The notes under the pieces are model-generated. The model did no database searches, was not told the DNA's origin, and saw nothing but the letters and a program-made list of their open reading frames with translations. From positions 248,001 through 312,000 of the forward strand of contig CAJNAR010000009.1 in assembly GCA_905220665.1 (NCBI GenBank): a stretch of DNA of 64,000 nt. Reading direction: 5' to 3'. Every line of letters starts with the position of its first letter. Positions within the stretch are counted from its first letter, which is position 1. A program made the position numbers and the translations under genes. Source of the stretch: Albugo candida. Its lineage: Eukaryota > Oomycota > Peronosporomycetes > Albuginales > Albuginaceae. Shown piece after piece: positions 1-10,300 of the stretch.

Positions 1-1650
1 AGGATAATCAATGACCCGAAGAAGAGGTAGAAGTACATTGTCAGAGCGTACCCACTCGGAACGTAATAAGCTTCGCCAGTATTAAAATCCCTATCAGGTA
101 TGCCAAATATATTTGAAACCCATGGAGAATCGGAACTTTTGATACAACCTTTCTTGAGCTTGTCCGCAACAAATGTGTTAAGTGCATATTGTTCGACCTT
201 GAATAGGTGAAACGGGGAATGGTTGCTTGTTACAGCATTTGGTTCCATAATAAGATCAAAGTCAAGACGACATGAAGGTGGAAACTCGTTAGGAAGTGTC
301 TTCGGAAAGACATATTTCAACAACTTTGAAAGTGTAGTAATCGATCAAGGTACTCTATCACTCTCGGTCATTAGAGTGAAGATCTTGACGCTATATTCCT
401 CAACGTACTCATGCTTCTTGATTTTGCGTTTGAAGTCAACTGCAGCAATATCACATCAATTTCGCTACTTTATCTCTAATAGTGCGTGTCATAGGCACGC
501 ACTGATGCGGAAATGATATTCCATGAGAACTCCGATCAAGTTGAGGTTTAAACTTGGTAAGCCACGGCTAGCCCAAGATGACATCATGAGCAAAGCCCAA
601 TGGCTATTCCAGGAATTGTAAATTGTTTGAAATCTGTATCGATCAAATACGATAGTCGAAGATCTTTTTTCAATGAAGCGATCCTTAGTGAAAGTTCCGT
701 CGACCTTGTAAATTCGGAGTCACTGAATTGTGTCCTTTTCTGCACCAAGCCGGGACGAACGACACTACAGACTGCATCTCCATCAAACGTAATATTGAAA
801 GGTATTCCGTCACAAGTTCCTTGTTTGCAAAAAAATTCATTCTCTGGATGCACCGGATTCATAGTAGACGTCAAAATCTCTTCTATTTCGGCAATTTCTA
901 GTTCCTACCTTAAACTTGCAATAGAAGAGAACGAGTAAGTCACTTTAAGAAACTTGGAAGAATTGAAGCTTACAGCCGAGTGTTCATGTCGACTACCGTG
1001 AGATTGTTCCTCCTTAATCTCCATCATGTAACATTTCTCGATAATATGAACCGCTTTTTAATGATAGCCATATTTCATAGACAAAGAAGTTGCTGATGAT
1101 GAGGTGAGACGATTCTTTGCATATCTTGAGTCACTCTCTATTGGTTTTGGATCATTCTCCTTAGCGCGCGGTGCTAATAGTTACTGAAGTTGATTATGCT
1201 AATTGAAATCTGCGAGTGATCGGTCGGTCTTGCGAGTATATTGGTAGACGGTAATTATTCCTGTAAACACGATGAGATCGACCATTCTTCAACGCAATCT
1301 TCATGACTTGTGAAACTGTGGCATACTCGCGGTTTTGTACATCTTCACGTGTGGGAATTACTAGTCCTCGCGTAAAGCAAGTAATTTAATCCAACTCGCA
1401 CATTTCCGTTGCTGGCACAATAGCAACACGGAAATGTGAAATATAGACTTCGAAGTTTGAACAACTCCCTTGCTTATGTTCGTACAATTGATCACGCAAG
1501 CAATCTTACGGATTAGGGGGTACATATACATCATTTGTTTAAACGATGAAATCTTGCATGTCTTTATTTCTGGCATGTTCAAGTATACAAGCTGCAGCAT
1601 TCCCTTGGAAATTGGCGGTAATGATTGCCCAAAGTTGATCTAGGTGAGTG
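1..1650 (-). pseudogene. Degenerate Ty3/gypsy retrotransposon gag-protease-RT
   Basis: Minus-strand translation of about 212 down to 1 gives the start of a Ty3/gypsy reverse transcriptase: a lead-in of the form FHLFKVEQYAL, then SDSPWVSNIFGIP, then (after a frame change near position 60) RSEWVRSDN and RVIDY, which fits the family's usual order. Upstream, 584-874 reads like a degraded retropepsin-to-linker segment, ending in IPGIAIGLCS followed by a stop where the family usually reads on into a glycine-leucine-rich segment. Further upstream, to about 1,650, weak gag-like sequence (such as LNMPEIKTCKISSF) appears between stops. Several frame changes and stops make this a dead copy, cut by the window edge so that integrase and one LTR are not visible. 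RT identity is fairly sure; the gag part and the outer limit are guesses. Confidence 0.72.
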
Positions 1651-1859
1651 ACATCACACCGCTAATAGTTCCAATACCGGCAGGAGAAAGCAGGGGAAGT
1701 AATCGAATCCAAGATGAGTCGTACAGCAAACCTTGTTTGGCGGATATTTATTTGGAAAAATGGAAAACTGAGTTTTCCATTTGAGAATCCCAGTTCACCT
1801 ATCCGATTGGCTTATCCAGTACTCTAAGTTTACAGAAACTATGTATGCATGAATTGTGG

Positions 1860-2090
1860 AGACTGTAATAACGCATCAGCGTATTTGGTGTGGCCATAGA
1901 GAATATTTTTGCTGCCATCAAAGCACAGCTTCTGAAAAAGCCATACATGAGGACATTCAAATTGGAGCGTCCACGAAAATTACGCGATAATGTACTGAAT
2001 TTAGAAAAGTAAGATGGATGCTCTGTAAACGAAGCGTGCGCAACTAACCGACTTGGTCATATATAGCGAACTGGCTTTCATTTAGTTAAA
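1860..2090. repeat. Diverged orphan monomer of the satellite family
   Basis: This stretch follows the same order of landmarks as the large satellite further right: a GTATTT..TGTGG..AGAATATT block, AAAAAGCCATACATG, GAAAAGTA, GCAACTA, then a GAACTGGC-like block. It is closer to the diverged copy at 6,785-6,935 (both have CGAAGCGTG where array copies have CGTTTCGTG) than to any array monomer. It breaks off at about 2,090, where transposon-end-like sequence starts. Homology was judged by eye. Confidence 0.6.
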
Positions 2091-2094
2091 TGTT

Positions 2095-2125
2095 GAATTC
2101 ACTCCCTTTTTTATTCAGGGGGTAA
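2095..2125. repeat. Solo fragment of a transposon-end repeat
   Basis: GAATTCACTCCC followed by a T run and TTCAGG matches the subterminal units of the 5,520-6,642 element (compare ATTCACTCCCTTT at about 5,634). It sits exactly where the diverged monomer breaks off, so it may be one end of an older insertion. Short and judged by eye. Confidence 0.35.
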
Positions 2126-2150
2126 ACATAATTAAAATATCTATTTTTTT

Positions 2151-2877
2151 ATGGGAGCCGCTAACCAGCCTCATCACCCTTGAATACAGCACTGTAAGCT
2201 ATGATTGCGAGTTATGATTGTCTAAAAAGAGTACCCCTATTTGAATATATGTTCTAAGAAGCGGTTTTACAGCATTAAGATTGGCTAGGTCTATATCTAA
2301 ATCTACTGCTGCAGATTTTGCTGCTGCTGTTGGTGCTGTTTGCATTTGCTGCACAATGACAGCAAGCTGGCCATCGCAAGCAAGGCTAACTGCTGAATTC
2401 ACTGAGAGTAGATCACCTGCAATAAATGAATTGTCAGATAAATGTAACTTTTGCCAGCACAGTTAGCATACAATAAAAATTACCTGTTGACAGAGAGATC
2501 CATTTCTGAGAGGAGCATTGACGCTCTCCACCCAAAAAGTTAGTACATGCCCATATGGCGCCTATTGTGTAAGATAGCACAAAAAACGCTCCTAGTAAAT
2601 CAGCCAAGCTGTCTCAAGGTAGCTCATCGAAGCAGCGAAGGTGGCATGCATTGCTGAAAGTTGGGTCTGATGAGTTGAAGTGTGATTTTACTGTATTTTA
2701 TTCGGTTCCATCTATTCAGACCAATCAGAGGCCCCGATATCCATGAATTGATAAAGGGTGGGGCTGGATAATGATTCTCCTAATTTTTTTATATTCACTC
2801 TGTTATATTTGTTTGAACCAATCAGAGGCCACCCATCTATAAATTTACGGAGGTCGGGGATGGTTAGCGGCTCCCAT
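2151..2877. mobile_element. 0.73-kb element with 17-bp terminal inverted repeats
   Basis: The 17 bases at 2,151-2,167 (ATGGGAGCCGCTAACCA) recur as a perfect inverted copy at 2,861-2,877. If the repeat is trimmed by one base, TTTTTTA is found immediately outside both ends and could be a 7-bp target duplication, although T-rich DNA makes this weak. The interior has no convincing protein gene. It contains a short direct repeat, ACCAATCAGAGGCC, at about 2,720 and 2,817. This fits a non-autonomous, MITE-like DNA transposon; the superfamily is not assigned. Confidence 0.6.
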
Positions 2878-3189
2878 TTTTTATTTATACATTGCACACC
2901 ACCTATAATCTGTAATTTTTTAGGCCTTAGTGAATTCACTGCTCTTCACGCAAAAATCATCGCATAACAAAAAAAGACATTTTATATGATATATACAATC
3001 TAGCGCAAAAAACTTGGATTTCAAATTGGATGATTTTTGGATAACTTATAAGACTCTAAAAGTTGCCTTGTTTCTCTAGATTTAACTAGTATTTCCTATC
3101 AAAGCGTAAAAGTTGGCCGCCATCAGTGGGCAAATTAGGGTGTAGGGTTTAGGATTTTAGTACAAGTGTTATATATTATCTTTATATTA
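2878..3189. other. Spacer between transposon relics
   Basis: AT-rich DNA between the short inverted-repeat element and the transposase relic. I see no gene or repeat in it. Confidence 0.5.
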
Positions 3190-5290
3190 TACTTACAGCT
3201 TCATACAGTAGCTACTAAAGCATTGCTATCTGTGTGAACGGAGTCTGGAACTCTTCGATGTGATCGGTACTTTTTCATAGCACATTCCGCGGCTTTTCCG
3301 GTTAGATCTTCCCGATACACATCCATATAAAGAAAGCATTTACTAGCATGGCGACGGATTGTTGCGAGCGAAACTGAGGTAAGTGCCTTCGCAACTGTCG
3401 CGACTAATCCTTCCATGTGTAACCGCAATTTTTCCTTGCGTATCGTTTTGCTTTCTCCTAAAAGTTTTCTATAAAATTAAATTCGCAATAGAGTTTGGGG
3501 TAAAATATGATGAGATGGCCTGCCGCGGTGGTTATCTCTTCCAACAAAACTTTTATAGCTTTAAGGTCTGGCTGGTTCTGAATAATACCGCGGCCAGATC
3601 AGCTACCTGTGTCACCACATTTACCCCGGCAATTCAGGTGAATGTTTGTCGTCCAGAGGTTGCGTTTCTGCAGGACGAGCTTTATGCCTCCCGGTTGTCC
3701 TGCCAGAGGATGATCTGCGGAAAATACCATGGATTGCGCTGTTCCATCTCGAAACATTCCATTCAGCATCACCGGTTGCTTTCCTTTCGGTCCAAGATTC
3801 ATCAGTTGAGATACGAGAGCATTTCAGCAAATGCTGCGTGGCTAGTCACATTGTTGAAAACGAAGAGAGCTTTTGAATTGGGAAGGTGCGCATAAAAAAT
3901 GAGAATTGCAGCATCCTGGACTTTCTATTGAAGGTCTTCGATAGTCCACCAACCATTATAGTTCTTGCCAGAATATGTGATTATACAGGCCCTTTCTGGA
4001 AGATTGCTGTGTTGAAGCTTCTGTTCTTTAGTCAAGGCTAGTCGACCCCCTTAAATAAGACAGAAAATGTTAACTCTTGATCAAAGTAATGAGCGAACAA
4101 CTCTAAAATAATAAACTTACCAACATCAGTCAGGAATTCGCTGACATGCATCGATCTTTTAGCCCCCTTCTCCGCAGTGGCTGTACACCATCAGGAAGCC
4201 TCTGGCCATCATGGGCGGCAAATGGGCTTTCATCATGCGTCACTAGGATGATGGCATCTCTGGCAGACTCAATTTCCAATTTCATTCCCGGCCCAAAAAA
4301 TTCTGGATAAATGGCTCATAGATTCTCATTCGTTCCAAAACCTGAGTACGATATGCCACTGCATCTGCTCGTCATGGCCATCAACGTACATGCCTTTATT
4401 CAACTCTGGATAGCGTAGGCCAAGAAAATTCATCCAGTGGGTCACGTTACTGAGGTGAATAGATGCGGTGGGATCAATTTTGAAAGTATTTGCTCGCTGA
4501 CATGTTTCGTCAAAAACGTTGGAATTTAATATTTCGAAGGTAAAGCTGCACATCTGCAATGACATCTTCATTCTCTAATAAACTGATTGTTTCAACATGC
4601 TTTCCCTTCTTTTTCTCGAGAATAAAACCAGTTTCAAGATATCAAAGTCCCCAGCCACGGAGCATCCCGGCAAACCAACGCCCTTTTCCATTAGCCACCG
4701 CAATTATTTGCGAGGCAGCAACTCTCTATTTTGCAATCACGATAGACCGTTAAGAAATAAAATAAGATTGCGCTAGAGAATATGCAAATGCATTAACTAT
4801 AACTCACTGCCACAGAGTATAAGCCTGAAGTATCCTGTAACATAGGCAATACGCAGCCGGATAATTGCCTCCTTTGATTCATTTTGTTTTCCCAGTTTCA
4901 CAAACGCTCTACGAAGATTTTTGTGAGAATAAAGAGGTCTTTCACCTATCGTGTCCTCGCTTTCAGAGTTTATAGGCTGACGCTGTGTGGCTTTTGCCTT
5001 GAAGTATGTCTCTAGCTTTCTTGAACCAATGGATGCTTTTCCTGCGCTTCTCTTTTGCACCGCTTCGTTCTGTCGGAATCTTCAAGGTACCGAAAAGGTC
5101 GTTTATAAGCAGAATCAATGTTCACAATAATGGTGTCCGTTTGCTCTTCCTCAAAATCCTCGAATTAAGCTTCTAAATCCGCCTTTATATGGCGCTCCTA
5201 TTTTCGATAGTTGAACTTGATATATTTCCCGCTTTTTTCGTCTTATAAGCAGCCCTTTCATGTGACGTTGCTGTTTTGATGTTCGAGGCA
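3190..5290 (-). pseudogene. Decayed DDE-superfamily transposase
   Basis: Read on the minus strand, fragments in changing frames keep the order seen in a DDE-type transposase/endonuclease family common in fungi and also present in oomycetes. From the N-terminal side: a charged segment (4,797-5,060), an ARG-like helix ending near 4,590 (KGKHVETISLLENEDV), GLRYPELNKGMYVDGH (about 4,380-4,440), ILVTHDESPF at about 4,230 (the first catalytic Asp region), MNLGPKGKQP with DHPLAGQP (about 3,740-3,800), AAGHLIIFYPK followed by CEFNFIENF (about 3,460-3,530), then SLATIRRHASK..YMD and YRSHRRVPD (3,250-3,370). Numerous stops and at least four frame changes show that it is inactive. The family match rests on remembered motif order, not a search. 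Confidence 0.65.
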
Positions 5291-5519
5291 TGCTGCTTAG
5301 ATCAATAGGCTGGCAGGAAAAAAGGAGTGTGTTTTGTTGTCAAATGAGAAGGATGGGTGGTATCAGGATTAAATGTGATTGGGGAAAAAGCTGTTCGGAT
5401 GGTATTGGGGGTTGAATTTACGCCAATTATATTTGATGAAGGTTTATGTTTGATGATTCTTCAATTTCGGCCGCAAAAAATAATGATTACAGGTCATAGA
5501 TGACGTGCACTATATGTAG

Positions 5520-6642
5520 GGAATTGTTATATACACTCCCTTCTAAGTCCCGCTGCACACATTATTATACTTCTTATTTATATCTAGTGAAGTCTCATAA
5601 AGCATTGTTATATTGACTCCCATTATGGTTAGATTCACTCCCTTTGAAGTCACGTGGCCACATTATTTTATATTCAAACTTATCATCTTGTTTAAGTGTC
5701 ACACCCTGGTTTTATGCGAGCATACCGATGATTTGCTGAAACTCACTGGCAGGCTAAAAATTGGACCGATTGGGTAGACGTCTGCTATTTTTGGGAAATT
5801 TAGTAATCGTAGAAAAAACATATGATCACTCTTGCTGTATCAACTCAATCAACTGTCCGCTATACGCCCCCCAAAATCACCTACATTTGTCCGAGGAACT
5901 TTATGCGCTTCTAAACGATTGTGAGCGTCTCAGCGGGGAGATAAAGAGATTGTGTACCAGACCTACACAATTTGCAAATGGGAATTTAAAAATACTTTCT
6001 CTTAGATGATACTTTTTTGTAGCTATTTGCTTTCCTTTTCTCAATAGGAAAGATATTTTCACTAGACTACAATTTGTTTCGCTTTGAATTTCTTCTCAGA
6101 CAATTGGTCTTGCTTAGATTTGACATCACAATCTTACTGTTCGTTCTTTGTAAAGAAAAAAACCGTGGTTTTGCGTCGGCGCATTTTGATCAGCCTCAAT
6201 TTGATTATAACGAAGAGAACGAGAGATGATCATAACGATCGTCACAAGAACTATGAAGCGTTATGTATCGTTCTCGAGTCGATCGGCCAATTTTAGACGA
6301 TCGTATATAATTCTTCACAACGATGAAGATAAGGTAGTAGTGGAAAACCAAAAGATTGGCAAATTGTATCGCTTGCGAACTTTTGAGCTGGTAGCTCTGA
6401 TTATTATTCAATGTGAAAGTAATGTGGGTCACGTGTTTTAAAAGGTAACGAATCTGACGGAAAAAGGAGTGGATATAACAATTTCCTAATTATGTATATC
6501 AATGTGTGCCGCGTGCCTTAAAAGGAAGTGAATATGAAAATTTGCTAAATTTAAATAAAAAGCATACATAGCATAGTTATGTGTGCCGCCTGATTCAAAA
6601 AGGAAGCGAATTCATCAAAAGGTGAGTGAATATAACAATTCC
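5520..6642. mobile_element. 1.1-kb element with long repeated inverted ends
   Basis: The left end starts GGAATTGTTATATACACTC (5,520) and has a second unit near 5,604 (TTGTTATATTGACTCC..TTCACTCCCTTT..CACATTA). The right end, read in reverse, starts GGAATTGTTATATTCACTC (from 6,642) and repeats the same unit with variation near 6,540 and 6,485 (GGAAATTGTTATATCCACTC). So the ends carry two and three copies of a 60-100 bp subterminal unit in inverted orientation. The core encodes nothing recognisable. It may be a non-autonomous relative of the transposon whose transposase relic lies directly to the left. No clear target duplication was seen. Confidence 0.55.
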
Positions 6643-6784
6643 TTTCATTTAGGAAGCCGGTATAGCCCCACACCTCATTCGGTACAGCCACACCCCCTAA
6701 ACTAAAAAAAGGAATCGGTATAGGAACAAACCTTAATTTTTCCCAGCTTACACACCTCCTCACTCACAAACATAGGATTAATGA

Positions 6785-7350
6785 AAAGCCACACATGTGG
6801 ACATTCAAACTGACATACCATACTAATTACGCCATATTGTACAGAATGCAGAAAAGTATGATGTATCCTTTGTATACGAAGCGTGAACAACTAGCCGACT
6901 TGGCCAAACATAACGAACTGGCTTTAGAATATTGCGACACACAAACAAGAATTATAGCTGTTGAGACATCGTTGATCAGAAAGAATAAGTTTTTCAAGAT
7001 ATGATAAATAGATGATGAATATTTTGGAACACTCGATGTTTTAGGTGTCATATTTCTTGTGGTAAATTGGAATTGTATTATGTAGAGATCCTTAGTTCAA
7101 AACCTTAGCTAATCTAAGTCTATAACGCGGTTTTCTCTAGCACAGATTCTATACCGTTTGTAAAGACATTAGCAGCACTTACTTTACGCTTAATTATTCC
7201 GGTGATGTTCTTCACACATTCTCAAGAGAAAGTGCGTCTGTGCGAACCATGAATCTTTGAACGTATCTTTCAACAGGCTGTAAAGACATCGGTGACGAGA
7301 AGAAGCAATTAATTCGTAACATGAGGAACAAATAATGCTTGAAGGAAATA
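6785..7350. repeat. Highly diverged satellite monomer at the array's left edge
   Basis: Landmarks of the array monomer appear in order: AAAAGCCACACATGTGGACATT, AGAATGCAGAAAAGTA, GTGAACAACTAG, CTTGGCCAAACATA, GAGACATCGTTGA, TAGATGATGAATATTTT, TTTTAGGTGTCATATTTC. After about 7,060 the match weakens, with a possible GTTTGTAAAGAC in place of the palindrome of array monomers. It therefore looks like an old, unhomogenised first unit. Judged by eye. Confidence 0.6.
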
Positions 7351-10300
7351 TATATGACGTTTGTGTTCATTCGTGTCGAATTTTTCGACACAGAAACTAG
7401 ACAAAGTTGTACATCTGAATTGAGTATTCCAAGATCCTACTTTCTTACACGATATGTCAATAGTCACACCAGTTTGTACAAACGTACTTGAGAATACCTG
7501 GTGATCAAGTCATTTTAGCACGTTTACGGGCTTAGCCTAATTCGACGAAATAGTGTATTTTGTGTGGAGCTGCAGCATACTTTGTTTGACATGAATACTC
7601 GGTTTCAGAAAAATCCACACATGTGCACTTTCCAATCCTTGCATCCACAAGCCCTAAGCTGTAGCGTTGAGAATGCGGAAAAGCACAGTTGATCACTTGC
7701 GGACGTTGCGTGTGCAACTAGTGTGTTCGGCCATACATACATACTGACCCAAACATATCGCAACGCATGGTGAGAAAGGTGGCAGTACAGATATCGTTGA
7801 CGAAAATATTCAATTTTTTCGATACATTCAGTATTCAATGATGTAGAATATTTTTAATGCTCCACGTTTGTATGAATCAGGTGATATTTTTTTGGCGCAG
7901 AAACAAGAAGAATTTGTAGATGTGAATTCCAGGATTAATACTCTCTCACGCGATATGTAAATAGTCGCACCAGTTTGTACAAACGTACTTGAGAATACCT
8001 GGTGATCAAGTCATTTTAACACGTTTACGGGCTTAGCCTAATTCGACGAAATAGTGTATTTTGTGTGGAGCTGCAGCATACTTTGTTTGACATGAATACT
8101 CGGTTTCAGAAAAATCCACACATGTGCACTTTCCAATCCTTGCATCCACAAGCCCTAAGCTGTAGCGTTGAGAATGCGGAAAAGCACAGTTGATCACTTG
8201 CGGACGTTTCGTGTGCAACTAGTGTGTTCGGCCATACATACGTACTGACCCAAACATATCGCAACGCGTGGTGAGAAAGGTGGCAGTACAGATATCGTTG
8301 ACGAAAATATTCAATTTTTCGATAAATTCAGTATTCAATGATGTAGAACATTTATAATGCCCCGCGTTTGTATGAATCAGGTGATACTTTTTGGCGCAGA
8401 AAGAAGAAGAAGTTGTAGATGTGAATTGAGCATTCCAAGATTATACTCTCTCACACGATATGTAAATAGTCGCACCGGTTTGTACAAACGTACTTGAGAA
8501 TACCTGGCGATCAAGTCCTTTCCACACGTATACTGGCTTAGCCTAATTTCGACGCAACAGTGTATTTTCTGTGGTGCTGCAGAATATTGGTATGACATGA
8601 ATACTCTGTCTCAGAAAAATCCACACATGTGCACTTTCCACTTCGGGCATCCACAAGCCCTAAGCTGTAGCGTTGAGAATGCGGAAAAGCACAGTTGATC
8701 ACTTGCGGACGTTTCGTGTGCAACTAGTGTGTTCGGCCATACATACGTACTGACCCAAACATATCGCAACGCATGGTGAGAAAGGTGGCAGTACAGATAT
8801 CGTTGACGAAAATATTCAATTTTTTCGATACATTCAGTATTCAATGATGTAGAAAATATATAATGCCCCACGTTTGTATGAATCAGGTGATATTTTTTTG
8901 GCGCAGAAACAAGAAGTATTTGTAGATGTGCATTGAGTATTCAAGATTATACTCTCTCACACGATACGTAAATAGTCGCACCAGTTTGTACAAACGTACT
9001 TGAGAATACCTGGCGATCAAGTCCTTTCCACACGTATACTGGCTTAGCCTAATTTCGACGCAACAGTGTATTTTCTGTGGTGCTGCAGAATATTGGTATG
9101 ACATGAATACTCTGTCTCAGAAAAATCCACACATGTGCACTTTCCACTTCGGGCATCCACAAGCCCTAAGCTGTAGCGTTGAGAATGCGGAAAAGCACAG
9201 TTGATCACTTGCGGACGTTTCGTGTGCAACTAGTGTGTTCGGCCATACATACGTACTGACCCAAACATATCGCAACGCATGGTGAGAAAGGTGGCAGTAC
9301 AGATATCGTTGACGAAAATATTCAATTTTTTCGATACATTCAGTATTCAATGATGTAGAAAATATATAATGCCCCACGTTTGTATGAATCAGGTGATATT
9401 TTTTTGGCGCAGAAACAAGAAGTATTTGTAGATGTGCATTGAGTATTCAAGATTATACTCTCTCACACGATATGTAAATAGTCGCACCAGTTTGTACAAA
9501 CGTACTTGAGAATACCTGGTGATCAAGTCCTTTCCACACGTATACTAGCTTAGCCTAATTTCGACGCAACATTGTATTTTCTGTGGTGCTGCAGAATATT
9601 GGTATGACATGAATACTCTGTCTCAGAAAAATCCACACATGTGCACTTTCCACTTCGGGCATCCACAAGCCCTTTGCTGTAGTGTTGAGAATGCGGAAAA
9701 GTACAGTTGATCACTTGCGGACGTTGCGTGTGCAACTAGTGTGTTCGGCCATACATACGTACTGACCCAAACATATCGCAACGCGTGGTGAGAAAGCTGG
9801 CAGTACAGATATCGTTGACGAAATATCGTTGGCGAAAGTATTGAATTTTCTCGATACATTCAGCATTCAATGATGTAGAATATTTTTAATGCCCCACGTT
9901 TGTATGAATCAGGTGATATTTTTTTTGGCGCAGAAACAAGAAGTATTTGTAGATGTGAATTGAGTATTCCAAGATTATGCTCTCTCACGCAATATGTAAA
10001 TAGTCGCACCAGTTTGTACAAACGTACTTGAGAATACCTGGTGATCAAGTCCCTTCCACACGTATACTGGCTTAGCCTAATTTCGACGCAACAGTGTATT
10101 TTCTGTGGTGCTACAGAATATTGGTATGACATGAATACTCTGTCTCAGAAAAATCCACACATGTGCACTTTCTACTTCGGGCATCCACAAGCCCTAAGCT
10201 GTAGCGTTGAGAATGCGGAAAAGCACAGTTGATCACTTGCGGACGTTTCGTGTGCAACTAGTGTGTTCGGCCATACATACATACTGACCCAAACATATCG

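Noticed and set aside
1..7350. Telomere or subtelomere end at the left side
   Set aside because: No TTTAGGG-type or other telomere-like tandem repeat is present in the window.
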